Shown here piece after piece: positions 9,967 to 17,416 of a stretch of DNA of 40,322 nt. Every line of letters starts with the position of its first letter. Position 1 is the stretch's first letter. The DNA comes from Pseudomonas fluorescens (GTDB lineage Bacteria > Pseudomonadota > Gammaproteobacteria > Pseudomonadales > Pseudomonadaceae): contig NZ_VCNJ01000041.1 in assembly GCF_005938625.1 (NCBI RefSeq), forward strand, positions 1-40,322. The letters run 5' to 3'. Below the pieces are notes generated by a model that saw only the letters and a program-made list of their open reading frames with translations, was not told the DNA's origin and ran no database searches. The position numbers and the translations under genes were made by a program.

Positions 9967-10683
9967 TCAATAGAACGCGCGGGCAGCCTTGAGGGTGACG
10001 AGACCGTCACACTCGCTGTTGTGCCCGGAATAGGCTGAGCAATCGCTGCCGCTGAGGCTGGAGTTGCTGTAGATCAGGTCGAGGTCGACACCCATGAACG
10101 GCCGGGACAATTTCACCGACCAGTCGGTAAAACTGCTGACATAACCACCGTCCACGGCGACGGGCGTGTTCAGTTGGTGGGTGGTGTATTTCATGCTGAC
10201 GCCGATGCCGAATGGCTGGTTGCCGCCAAGATCGGCAAACAAGGTGTTGTTCTGTTTGTCCGGGTCATTGCTGAAGGCCACGCCGAAACGGCTGCCGAGC
10301 AGGGTCAGGCCACCGAACAGCTCCTGGCTGTCGAGGGTATCTACCTTGGGATAGCTGTAGTGGATCATGCCGACTTCGTAGCCGAGGGTCTGATCGAAAG
10401 GTTGTTTAAAGCCGACATAGGAATCGATCTCGAGGTTCTTGCCTGGGCTGATGCCCATGCTCGGTGCGTATTGGCCGAGATAGAGGCCGCTGTCGTGGCT
10501 CAGGTCGAGGCCGCCGTGGAACGATCCGACGGCTGCCGGTTTGACCAGGCCCTGGGCCATGCTGCGCGTCGGCGTAGTGCCAAGTTTGAGGTCGAAGTCG
10601 CCCAGTTCACGCTGGAAAATCTGCGCGTGCGCGGTCGTACTGGCCAAAAGGCCTACGAGTAATAAACAGGATGTTCTGCGCAT
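9967..10683 (-). CDS. TorF family putative porin
   Basis: A 238-residue protein with a Sec signal peptide (MRRTSCLLLVGLLASTTAHA, cleavage after residue 20). The mature part consists of alternating amphipathic beta-strands ending in 'LKAARAFY', with the terminal aromatic residue typical of outer-membrane barrels. Segments such as GGLDLSHDSGLYLGQYAPSM, EIDSYVGFKQPF and GYEVGMIHYSYP match the TorF (TIGR02001-type) putative porins. Substrate is unknown. Two cysteines near the C terminus (in GSDCSAYSGHNSECDG) could form a loop disulfide. It is probably the first gene of a two-gene unit with the DUF6279 lipoprotein. Confidence 0.83.
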   Translation of the reverse strand: MRRTSCLLLVGLLASTTAHAQIFQRELGDFDLKLGTTPTRSMAQGLVKPAAVGSFHGGLDLSHDSGLYLGQYAPSMGISPGKNLEIDSYVGFKQPFDQTLGYEVGMIHYSYPKVDTLDSQELFGGLTLLGSRFGVAFSNDPDKQNNTLFADLGGNQPFGIGVSMKYTTHQLNTPVAVDGGYVSSFTDWSVKLSRPFMGVDLDLIYSNSSLSGSDCSAYSGHNSECDGLVTLKAARAFY

Positions 10684-10837
10684 GCGTCACTCCATGAACA
10701 GCGAGGGCAGGGCGGCGGGCCTGCTGAAACGCTTGATCTAGACGCGTGCAAGGATACCGGCGAATGATCGGCATTGAAGGCCGTTCGTCGATTTACAAGG
10801 ATTTTTGTTTAAACGGGAGAGATGTTGCGCGGTGCCA

Positions 10838-10872
10838 GTCCAGGCGCTTCGAAGCTCAAAGCGCCTCTGGAC
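10838..10872 (-). terminator. Hairpin downstream of the 62-aa gene
   Basis: GTCCAGGCGCTT (10838-10849) pairs with AAGCGCCTCTGGAC (10859-10872) apart from a 2-nt bulge, with a 9-nt loop. It begins 18 nt past the stop of the minus-strand gene at 10890. There is no clear T-run, so it is a possible terminator or mRNA 3' stabiliser. Confidence 0.4.
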
Positions 10873-10889
10873 GGGTGTAAAACCGGGTG

Positions 10890-11078
10890 TTACTTCTTGC
10901 CCAGGCTGATCTGCTTGGACGGGCCGAATGTCTGGCCACTGACGCCTTTGGCAATTTGCTGGATCTCGCCACCAGACTTGAGGAACGCTGCGATCTGATC
11001 GTTGATCGATTCGCTGGTTTCAACGGCTGGAGCTGGCTTTGCTTTGCTGGTGGATGCTTTTACACGCATGGCGGCCAT
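10890..11078 (-). CDS. Small conserved-looking basic protein, function unknown
   Basis: A 62-residue protein with a Lys/Ala/Ser/Pro-rich N-terminal tail (residues 1-20), a helix (SINDQIAAFLKSGGEIQQIAKG, about 24-45) and a short basic end (GPSKQISLGKK). It has no signal peptide or membrane segment. It recalls small proteins seen widely in Pseudomonas, including a 'IxxFLxSGGxIxxI' segment, but I cannot name a family. The start may be ATG 11078 or the in-frame ATG 11069; neither has ideal Shine-Dalgarno spacing. Codon use and the absence of other genes in a 730-bp gap support it being real. Confidence 0.65.
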   Translation of the reverse strand: MAAMRVKASTSKAKPAPAVETSESINDQIAAFLKSGGEIQQIAKGVSGQTFGPSKQISLGKK

Positions 11079-11418
11079 TAACCTGTAGAAAAGTAACTCG
11101 GCCAGGCATCGTACAGGAATAACTTGACAATTGCTTGGTAAATATCCCCCGGAATAACCCAGCGCAGTGCTGCATTATTCTCGATTGAATATTCGATATA
11201 TCCGGCTAACCTGCTGTTTTAAATAAGAACATTTGGGCTGGGCGGCATTGAAATACTCAACCGCGAGCGGTGATGCCTGCCAGACGAGCGGCACCTCAGT
11301 CCAGCCGCACACATGGAAAATCAAGGCGTTGCGCCGATTTTCAACGCGTGCGGATCTGCCGCCCGACGGCCAGCACAAAAACGGGTAGAATGCCGCCCAC
11401 GCAATGAGGGTTCTGGAA
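11079..11418. other. Intergenic region, 340 bp, no gene seen
   Basis: The region separates the divergent 62-aa gene and the CvfB-type gene and is visibly AT-richer in the middle (about 11120-11230, including GAATATTCGATATAT at 11186-11200). It probably holds both promoters, but I cannot assign -35/-10 pairs with confidence. A minus-strand ORF at 11175-11378 looks spurious. Confidence 0.5.
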
Positions 11419-12255
11419 ATGGCTTTAGTCGGGCGTTACAACAGTTTGCAAGTGGTTAAACACACTAACTTCGGTTTATATCTGGATGGCGGCGCCGACG
11501 GCGAGATTCTTTTGCCTAACCGTTATATCCCGAAAGATATTCCTACCGAAGATGAAGATTGGCTCAACGTATTTGTTTATCTGGACAGCGAGGACAAACT
11601 TCTCGCTACCACGGAAAAACCAAAAGTTCAGGTTGGCGAATTTGCCAGTCTGAAAGTCGTTGAAGTCAACAGCATCGGTGTGTTCCTCGATTGGGGGCTG
11701 CCGAAGGATCTGTTGCTGCCGTATTCCGAAGAAAAGCGCCAGATGACCGCCGGCGAATACTGCGTGGTGCATGTCTACCTCGACAAGCACACCCGCCGCA
11801 TCACCGCCACTGCGCGTCTGGATCGCTACCTCGACAAGACCCCGGCCAACTACAGCCCGGGCCAGGAAGTTGATCTGCTGGTTGCCGAAGCCACTGACAT
11901 GGGTTTCAAGGCGATCATCAACAACAAGCACTGGGGTTTGATTCACAAGAACGAAATCTTCAAGTTCATGCGCGCCGGCATGATTGAGAAGGGCTACATC
12001 AAGGAAGTCCGTGCCGACGGCAAGATCGCCCTGAGCCTGCAACCGGTTGGCCAGGAAGCGGCCAGCAGCCTGAACTCGAAAATCCTCGCCAAATTGCGCG
12101 ACAACAGCGGCACGCTGCCGGTCAGCGACAAGAGCGATCCGGCGTTGATCAGCAGCCTGTTTGGCGTCAGTAAAGGCAACTTCAAGAAGGCCATCGGTTC
12201 GCTGTACAAGGAAGGCAAGATCGTCATTCACGCCGATCGCATTGAACTAACCTGA
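11419..12255 (+). CDS. CvfB-type S1 RNA-binding protein
   Basis: A 278-residue cytoplasmic protein. The start is placed at ATG 11419 (MALVGRYNSLQVV) because TGAGGG (11405-11410) lies 8 nt upstream; ATG 11404 lacks a ribosome-binding site. Three S1-type OB folds can be read: residues 1-60 (LQVVKHTNFGLYLDGG), 65-125 (LKVVEVNSIGVFLDWG) and 140-205 (DLLVAEATDMGFKAII). A winged-helix end follows (residues 220-278, LISSLFGVSKGNFKKAIGSLYKEGKI). This is the architecture of the CvfB/YitL family. CvfB affects virulence-factor expression in Staphylococcus through RNA; the role in Pseudomonas is not established. A monocistronic or two-gene unit with the next gene is possible (45-nt gap). Confidence 0.9.
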   Translation: MALVGRYNSLQVVKHTNFGLYLDGGADGEILLPNRYIPKDIPTEDEDWLNVFVYLDSEDKLLATTEKPKVQVGEFASLKVVEVNSIGVFLDWGLPKDLLLPYSEEKRQMTAGEYCVVHVYLDKHTRRITATARLDRYLDKTPANYSPGQEVDLLVAEATDMGFKAIINNKHWGLIHKNEIFKFMRAGMIEKGYIKEVRADGKIALSLQPVGQEAASSLNSKILAKLRDNSGTLPVSDKSDPALISSLFGVSKGNFKKAIGSLYKEGKIVIHADRIELT

Positions 12256-12300
12256 GCCTTGGGTGGCCCATCCTGCATGGGCACACACGAGGTCGAGTCG

Positions 12301-12705
12301 ATGAAAAAAGCGCTGATTGGCTATGTTGCAACGCTGCTGACGTTCCTGCTGCTCGACGGCATCTGGCTCGGCCTGTTGATGGCGCCGACCTATCGCGAAC
12401 TGCTCGGTCCGCTGATGCTCGAAAAACCGCTGCTGGTTCCGGCAGCGGTTTTTTATTGCCTGTATGTTTTTGGCTGTGTCGTGTTTGTGGTGCTGCCGGC
12501 AGCGACCTGGCAGCGTGCGGCGAAAATGGGCGCGCTGCTGGGCCTGGTGGCTTACGGCACCTATGACCTGACCAATTGGGCGACGTTGCGCGGGTGGTCG
12601 GTGCAGGTGACGCTGTTGGATTGGGCGTGGGGGACGTTTGCTACTGCTGTGGCTTGTAGCGTTGGGTTTTTGTTGGCGAGGTGGTTTGGCCGATCTGATC
12701 CGTAA
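12301..12705 (+). CDS. DUF2177 family membrane protein
   Basis: A 134-residue integral membrane protein with four predicted transmembrane segments (about residues 5-27, 46-67, 77-95 and 108-128). The start MKKALIGYVATLLTFLLLDGIWLGLLMAP and the later GLVAYGTYDLTNWATLRGW are the hallmark segments of DUF2177. ATG 12301 is preferred over an upstream in-frame start because the downstream sequence begins directly with the conserved helix and GAGGT precedes it at 12289-12293. Function is unknown. A short hairpin GCCCAT/ATGGGC (12266-12282) lies between this gene and the CvfB-type gene. Confidence 0.88.
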   Translation: MKKALIGYVATLLTFLLLDGIWLGLLMAPTYRELLGPLMLEKPLLVPAAVFYCLYVFGCVVFVVLPAATWQRAAKMGALLGLVAYGTYDLTNWATLRGWSVQVTLLDWAWGTFATAVACSVGFLLARWFGRSDP

Positions 12706-12882
12706 GTTGGGTTGGCAGCGCCGGCCTCTTCGCGAGCAGCCGACAGCCATTCATCCCTGCCGCCACTGAAGAAACAAATGTCTTTTCCAGACGGCTTTTT
12801 CCCTCTGACTGATTGATAATCCCCGGCACTGTTTTCTGACCATTGGATGGCCTGCCATGTTGTGTGTATTCGAGGTGTTGCG

Positions 12883-13815
12883 GTGATTGTCGAGCGGCGT
12901 AACGCCGACAGTTTTGCCCTGCAAGTGATGATCGGCCTCTGCCTGATCTGGGGCGTGCAGCAGGTGATGATCAAGTGGGCGGCGCCGGACATTGCGCCGG
13001 TGATGCAAGCGGCGGCGCGCTCGGGGATTTCTGCGTTGCTGGTCGGCTTGCTGATCTGCTGGAGGGGTGGCTGGGATCAGGTCGGCAACACTTGGCGCGG
13101 TGGCTTGCTGGCCGGTGCGCTGTTCGGTCTGGAGTTCTTCTTCATCGCCGAAGGCTTGCAACTGACTACGGCTGCGCACATGTCGGTGTTCCTCTACACC
13201 GCACCGATTTTCACCGCGCTCGGCGTACATTTTCTACTGGCCAGTGAGCGCCTGCGACCGCTGCAATGGCTGGGCATTCTGCTCGCGTTTATCGGCATTG
13301 CGATTGCCTTCGCTGGCGGTGTGTCGTGGGATAACCTCGACCGGCGCATGCTGCTTGGCGATGCCTTTGGCGTGCTCGCTGGCGCCTGTTGGGGCGCGAC
13401 CACCGTGGTGGTGCGCGCCTCGCGGCTGTCGGAAGCACCGGTGACGCTGACCTTGTTCTATCAATTGATCGTAGGCTTCCTCGGCCTGCTGCTGATCGCG
13501 CTGTTCAGCGGCCAGATCACCCACGTCAGCCTGACCCCAGTGGCAGTGGCCAGCGTGCTGTTTCAGGGGCTGGTGGTGTCGTTCTTCAGCTACCTGATCT
13601 GGTTCTGGCTGCTGCGTCGTTATCTGGCGGCGAACCTTGCGGTGTTTTCGTTCATGACGCCGCTGTTCGGCGTGACCTTTGGCGTGTTGCTGCTCGGCGA
13701 ACAACTGAGTGTGAACTTCGTCATCGGCGCCGTGCTGGTGCTGCTCGGCATCACTTTTGTCAGCGCCGAGCAGTGGCTGCGTCGGCGTTTGCGCAAAGCG
13801 CTGGGCCAGCGCTAG
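12883..13815 (+). CDS. DMT superfamily (EamA) transporter
   Basis: A 310-residue inner-membrane protein with ten predicted transmembrane helices in two EamA repeats (about residues 15-135 and 150-290). Recognisable pieces are LIWGVQQVMIKWAAP, the STAEAM-like EGLQLTTAAHMSVFLYTAPIFTALG at the end of helix 4, and FMTPLFGVTFGVLLLGE in the second repeat. The GTG at 12883 with GAGGT (12872-12876) six nt upstream fits better than ATG 12847, which has no ribosome-binding site. Such proteins export amino acids or other metabolites; the substrate cannot be told. Its last 56 bases overlap the convergent MFS gene. Confidence 0.88.
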   Translation: MIVERRNADSFALQVMIGLCLIWGVQQVMIKWAAPDIAPVMQAAARSGISALLVGLLICWRGGWDQVGNTWRGGLLAGALFGLEFFFIAEGLQLTTAAHMSVFLYTAPIFTALGVHFLLASERLRPLQWLGILLAFIGIAIAFAGGVSWDNLDRRMLLGDAFGVLAGACWGATTVVVRASRLSEAPVTLTLFYQLIVGFLGLLLIALFSGQITHVSLTPVAVASVLFQGLVVSFFSYLIWFWLLRRYLAANLAVFSFMTPLFGVTFGVLLLGEQLSVNFVIGAVLVLLGITFVSAEQWLRRRLRKALGQR

Positions 13816-14941
13816 TCGACTGCATCGCCAGGCCGCCAGCGATCAGCAAGCCGCTGCCGGCGATTACCAGCGCCGGATGCAGGCCGCCGCTGAAATGGCT
13901 GCTCAGTGCTGCCAGCAACGGGCCGCTGAGCTGGCCGACGGCAAAGCAGGCGGTGAGCATGCCGGCATTGCGCTGGGTGGCATGCGGTGCCAGCTCCCGC
14001 GAGCGCTGCATCACCAGTTGCATGCAGGCGAGGAATGGCGTGCCACACAGGATCACCCCCAGTGCGAGTCCGATGCCGCTGCCGAGCAGACAGGCAAACA
14101 CGCCGGCCGCTTGCAGCCACAGCGTCGCCATCAACCAGTGACGGGTGGTTGCGGGATCGTGACGACGCAGGCTCACCAGCAACACGCCAAGCGCCGCAGC
14201 CAGACCAAAACAAGGCCAGAACAGATCCGCCTGCCATTGCCCGTGAAACTGCGCATTGGCCATTTGCGAGAGGAAGGTCGCCGGAATGATGTAACCGATG
14301 CCGTACAGCGCATAAATTCCCGCCAGCCGGCCAATGCCCCGACTCGATGGACTGACCGGCGCTGCAACCACCGTCGCCGTTGCGACAGGCGTTGGCAGCA
14401 GACGCCAGACACCCAGCATCATCATCAACGCAGTCGCTGCATAAATCAGCCACAACGTCGCGGACGTCTGCTGCAACAGATGTGAGAGCAGCGCCAACAA
14501 CCCTGTCAGAAAAATCCCCAACCCCGGTCCGGCAAATACCAAAGCGCCCAAGCGCGGACGGCCCGCTGCCACTGCCAGCGGCTGACTCAACGAAGTGATC
14601 ATCACCAGCACCCAGGCACTCGCCACCCCGGTGCCAAAGCGCAGCACCAGGTGCGACCAGAACCCATCCGCCCAAAACGACGCCAGGGTCAACAGCACAC
14701 ACAGCCACAAGCCACCGTGCAGGCGCCGCTGAACCTGTTGTGGGCGATGCGCAAACATCGCATCCACCGCACCGAGCAGGTAGCCGAGGTAGTTGGCCGC
14801 GGCAATCAGACCGGCGGCCGTCAGGTCGATCTGCCCTTCGCTGAGCAGGTGCGGCATTTGTGGCGTGAGGGCGAAACGCCCGATGCCCATGGCCATCATC
14901 AAGGCCACGAAGCAGGCGGATAAGCGAATGAGTGGCGACAT
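13760..14941 (-). CDS. YbfB/YjiJ family MFS transporter
   Basis: A 393-residue inner-membrane protein with about twelve hydrophobic helices. The start MSPLIRLSACFVALMMAMGIGRFALTPQMPHLL, then AAANYLGYLLGA and FAGPGLGIFLTGLLA, are characteristic of the YbfB/YjiJ (DUF1228-type) MFS family. Substrate is unknown. The gene is divergent from a LysR-type regulator across about 100 bp, the usual layout for a regulator controlling a neighbouring exporter. At its 3' end it overlaps the EamA transporter gene tail-to-tail (13760-13815), so its final residues (ADAATARR) are encoded opposite the EamA C terminus. Confidence 0.88.
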   Translation of the reverse strand: MSPLIRLSACFVALMMAMGIGRFALTPQMPHLLSEGQIDLTAAGLIAAANYLGYLLGAVDAMFAHRPQQVQRRLHGGLWLCVLLTLASFWADGFWSHLVLRFGTGVASAWVLVMITSLSQPLAVAAGRPRLGALVFAGPGLGIFLTGLLALLSHLLQQTSATLWLIYAATALMMMLGVWRLLPTPVATATVVAAPVSPSSRGIGRLAGIYALYGIGYIIPATFLSQMANAQFHGQWQADLFWPCFGLAAALGVLLVSLRRHDPATTRHWLMATLWLQAAGVFACLLGSGIGLALGVILCGTPFLACMQLVMQRSRELAPHATQRNAGMLTACFAVGQLSGPLLAALSSHFSGGLHPALVIAGSGLLIAGGLAMQSTSAGPALCANADAATARR

Positions 14942-15045
14942 GGTGCGAATTCCGTGAGGGCTGCAATGACCGTCAGGCTATGACTGATTGACTTTCTTTA
15001 AAATTGAATAATAGTGAGCAACTTGTTCTTTTCTGGAGAAAGCTT

Positions 15046-15939
15046 GTGGAATTCAGCCAACTGCGGATTTTTCAGGCCGTAGCCGAAGAAGGGTCGATCA
15101 CCCGCGCCGCCGAACGCCTGCACCGGGTGCCATCGAACCTGTCGACCCGGCTTAAACAGCTCGAAGAGCAATTGGGTGTCGAGCTTTTCGTCCGTGAGCG
15201 TCAGCGTTTGCAACTGTCGCCTGCGGGAAAAGTCCTGTTGGATTACACCGGCAAACTGTTCGCTCTGCGCGATCAGGCCAGTGCCGCGGTGATGGGCGGT
15301 AAACCGGCCGGCGACTTCGCTCTGGGCACCATGTACAGCACGGCAGCGATCCATTTGCCGGCGCTGCTGGCGCAGTATCACAAGCAGTATCCGGCGGTGA
15401 ATCTGCAAGTGCAGTCGGCGCCGAGCGGGGAGTTGCTGGAGGGTTTGCTCACCGGACGTCTGGATGCCGCGCTGGTCGATGGCCCACTGGAACTGGCCGG
15501 GCTCGACGGCGTGCCGTTGTGCGAGGAGCGGTTGGTGCTGATCACTGAAATCGATCATCCGCCGGTGCACAGTGCCCGGGACGTTGAAGGGCGGTCGGTA
15601 TTTACCTTTCGTCGCGGCTGTTCCTATCGCATGCGACTGGAGGCGTGGTTTGCGCACTACCACGCGACCATGGGCCGGGCGATGGAGATCGAGTCGTATC
15701 AGGGCATGCTCGCCTGCGTGATTGCCGGCAGTGGTGTGGCGCTGATGTCGGAGTCGATGCTGGCCAGTCTGCCGGGGCGCGACAGCGTCGCGGTGCATCC
15801 GTTGGCCGAGCCATTTGTGAGTGCGACAACGTGGCTCATGTGGCGCAAAGGCATGCTTGGCGCCAACCTCAATGCCTGGATCGAGGTGCAGCAGGCGGTC
15901 TATCCCGCGGCTCAGATCGAAACCCGGGAAAGAGCTTGA
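15046..15939 (+). CDS. LysR-type regulator, PtrR/YneJ-like
   Basis: A 297-residue LysR-type regulator. GTG 15046 with GGAG (15035-15038) seven nt upstream gives the standard start VEFSQLRIFQAVAEEGSITRAAERL; the upstream TTG (15004) adds an atypical tail. The helix-turn-helix covers residues 16-60 (ITRAAERLHRVPSNLSTRLKQLE). The substrate domain includes YQGMLACVIAGSGVALMSESML. The 'HRVPSN' recognition helix and 'SYxGMLACVIAG' are what I remember of E. coli YneJ/PtrR, a putrescine-linked regulator, so it is probably a member of that subgroup. It is divergent from the MFS gene (intergenic 14942-15045), which it probably controls. In PAO1, PA1413 is, as I recall, the corresponding gene. Confidence 0.88.
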   Translation: MEFSQLRIFQAVAEEGSITRAAERLHRVPSNLSTRLKQLEEQLGVELFVRERQRLQLSPAGKVLLDYTGKLFALRDQASAAVMGGKPAGDFALGTMYSTAAIHLPALLAQYHKQYPAVNLQVQSAPSGELLEGLLTGRLDAALVDGPLELAGLDGVPLCEERLVLITEIDHPPVHSARDVEGRSVFTFRRGCSYRMRLEAWFAHYHATMGRAMEIESYQGMLACVIAGSGVALMSESMLASLPGRDSVAVHPLAEPFVSATTWLMWRKGMLGANLNAWIEVQQAVYPAAQIETRERA

Positions 15940-16016
15940 ACCACTGTCCGCGAATTCTGTTCAATTCAGTAACAGATCATTGCGGATTTGGCCGAGCATT
16001 GCGTAGGACTTCGGAC

Positions 16017-16022
16017 TATTAT
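16017..16022 (+). promoter_or_regulatory. Candidate -10 box upstream of the PA1414-family gene
   Basis: TATTAT lies 60 nt before the start codon at 16082. The -35 position is poor (GAGCAT at 17-nt spacing), which would fit an activator-dependent promoter. I looked for an Anr box (TTGAT-N4-ATCAA) and did not find a convincing one. Confidence 0.3.
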
Positions 16023-16081
16023 CAGTGCGAAGCGGCCTCAGAATTCCGGTCGCTCAGCACCACCCTGAAGGGGGCATGACG

Positions 16082-16210
16082 ATGAAAGAGAAAATTCAAA
16101 ACTGGCTGCACGATTTGGGTGTTGCCCTCGGTTTGATCGAACCGCCTCTGCAACCTGTACCGATCCGCACCGATGACGAGCAGCGCCGCCGTCAACAACG
16201 GCGCCGGTAA
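16082..16210 (+). CDS. PA1414-family small protein
   Basis: A 42-residue protein, MKEKIQNWLHDLGVALGLIEPP followed by QPVPIRTDDEQRRRQQRRR. It has one amphipathic helix, a proline-rich linker and an Arg-rich tail. AAGGGGG ends about seven nt before ATG 16082, which favours it over ATG 16076. It resembles the PA1414 family, and its position next to the LysR gene supports this. From memory, the P. aeruginosa PA1414 locus gives rise to the oxygen-responsive small RNA SicX, so the transcript here could act as RNA as well as, or instead of, mRNA. A long hairpin with a T-rich tail (16246-16310 and beyond) follows 36 nt after the stop. Family assignment is moderately sure; RNA function is inference. 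Confidence 0.72.
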   Translation: MKEKIQNWLHDLGVALGLIEPPLQPVPIRTDDEQRRRQQRRR

Positions 16211-16245
16211 CGCCCCCGATCCGAGATCAAAGGATTCAGATCAAG

Positions 16246-16310
16246 AGATCGCAGCCTTCGGCAACTCCTGCACAGATTTATGCAGGAGCTGCCGCAGGCT
16301 GCGATCTTTT
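16246..16310. repeat. REP-like palindrome, second copy; probable bidirectional terminator
   Basis: The arms 16246-16272 and 16281-16307 pair with a few mismatches around an 8-nt loop and end in TTTT at 16307-16310. The sequence is a diverged copy of the palindrome at 8946-9011. It again lies between convergent genes (stops at 16210 and 16315). Confidence 0.75.
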
Positions 16311-16314
16311 GCTT

Positions 16315-16563
16315 TTAGTGCCGGCCGATCTCCAGTAAAAAACGGCTCAAGTCATTGGCCGTCTTCGCGGTCTTGAGCAGGCGGTCTTCCTCGGCGGTGA
16401 ACGCCGTCAGTCCGAATTCATCTTCCAGATGAAAGATCAGATCTTCTATATCGGCTTTCTCCAGACCCAGTTGCACCAGACTGGTGTTGTCGGTGAACTC
16501 GCGGGTCTCCAGCAGACGCCGGATATACCGGTGCACGGCGGCACGAACGGCAGCTCTTCTCAT
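16315..16563 (-). CDS. Acyl-carrier-protein-like protein lacking the phosphopantetheine serine
   Basis: An 82-residue acidic-core helical protein beginning MRRAAVRAAVHRYIRRLLETREF. Residues 28-51 (SLVQLGLEKADIEDLIFHLEDEFGL) align with the conserved ACP segment SxxxLGxDSLDxVELxxxLEEEF. At the position of the modified serine this protein has Lys36 ('EKA' instead of 'DSL'). The four-helix length and pattern are otherwise ACP-like. It therefore cannot carry a 4'-phosphopantetheine arm at the usual site and may act as a protein-interaction module. The start is set at ATG 16563, since the longer frame reads into the upstream gene. It follows the MBL hydrolase gene by 43 nt on the same strand, so the two are probably co-transcribed. 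Confidence 0.75.
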   Translation of the reverse strand: MRRAAVRAAVHRYIRRLLETREFTDNTSLVQLGLEKADIEDLIFHLEDEFGLTAFTAEEDRLLKTAKTANDLSRFLLEIGRH

Positions 16564-16606
16564 GGCAGGTCTTTCTGATTGTTGTTGTGCTTGAGTGAAG
16601 CAGCCC

Positions 16607-17332
16607 TCAGGCGTGGCCGCGCAACCACTCGTCAATCATCGAGCGCAAATGCTCCCCGGAAAAACTGCCGAAGTGCCCGCCATGCACCGTGCGGATTGGC
16701 AGTGCCTGCAAACGTCTCAGGCTGGTGGCGTAATCCTCAAGATTTGAGTGGTAGGCGTCTTCGATCAGCGGCCCGTCGTAGATGATATCGCCGCTGAACA
16801 GGGTTTGCGTCGCCACCTCATACAGGCTGATCCCGCCCGGCGAATGCCCCGGCGTGTGCAGCACTTGCAGCGTGCGATTGCCCAGATCGAGCACATCACC
16901 GTCCTCGACAAACCCGGTGGCCGGGGCGGCTTTGACCCGGTATTCGGCGTAGCACAACGGGCAATCCGGGTGCGCCTCGAACATGTCGTCGCCGACGAAG
17001 GCGCGGCTCAAATCATTTTCACCATCCGGCGCCGCCAGAATGTCCGCTTCGGCCGGGTGCACCAGCCGTTCAGCAAATTCGTGATGCCCGGCGATATGGT
17101 CGAAATGGCAATGACTAGCCACCGCCACCAATGGCCGCTCGGTGATCCAGGGCAACTGCTCGCGCAGGCTCACCAGCCCCGAACCGCTGTCCAGCAAAAG
17201 GTCTTTGTCGCGACCCTGAATGTGCCACAGGTTGCAGCGGTAGAACGGTCGAATATACGGTTCATGAATCAGCCGAATACCGTCACTCAAGTGCTGCACT
17301 TCAAACCACTGATCGCGAGAAACGATCTTCAT
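16607..17332 (-). CDS. Metallo-beta-lactamase-fold hydrolase
   Basis: A 241-residue soluble protein with the metal-binding motifs of the MBL fold in order: SHCHFDH (HxHxDH), HTPGHSPGG, SGDIIYDGP and a C-terminal HGGHFGSF. Two pairs of features stand out: CPLCYAEY (a CxxC pair between the first and second motifs) and the N-terminal RPFYRCNLWHIQG. ATG 17332 (MKIVSRDQWFEV), preceded by AAGGAA, is chosen over an upstream in-frame ATG that would reach into the terminator. The substrate is unknown; thioesters, lactones and phosphodiesters are all possible for this fold. A strong terminator lies just upstream (17352-17386), so this gene begins a separate unit with the ACP-like gene. Confidence 0.87.
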   Translation of the reverse strand: MKIVSRDQWFEVQHLSDGIRLIHEPYIRPFYRCNLWHIQGRDKDLLLDSGSGLVSLREQLPWITERPLVAVASHCHFDHIAGHHEFAERLVHPAEADILAAPDGENDLSRAFVGDDMFEAHPDCPLCYAEYRVKAAPATGFVEDGDVLDLGNRTLQVLHTPGHSPGGISLYEVATQTLFSGDIIYDGPLIEDAYHSNLEDYATSLRRLQALPIRTVHGGHFGSFSGEHLRSMIDEWLRGHA

Positions 17333-17351
17333 ATTCACTTTCCTTGAGACG

Positions 17352-17386
17352 AAAAAAACGGGTGTGGCAACCGACGCCACACCCGT
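17352..17386 (-). terminator. Rho-independent terminator of the gbu operon
   Basis: Read on the minus strand, ACGGGTGTGGC (17386-17376) pairs perfectly over 11 bp with GCCACACCCGT (17368-17358) around a 7-nt loop and runs straight into seven T's (17358-17352). It begins 31 nt after the stop codon of the symporter gene and separates that operon from the MBL-ACP pair. Confidence 0.92.
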
Positions 17387-17416
17387 CGAAGAAAGCATCA
17401 AGTCGTTACTGCAAGC

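Noticed and set aside
11175..11378. 67-aa minus-strand ORF in the 340-bp intergenic region
   Set aside because: No Shine-Dalgarno, no recognisable pattern, poor codon use. It probably arose by chance in a control region.
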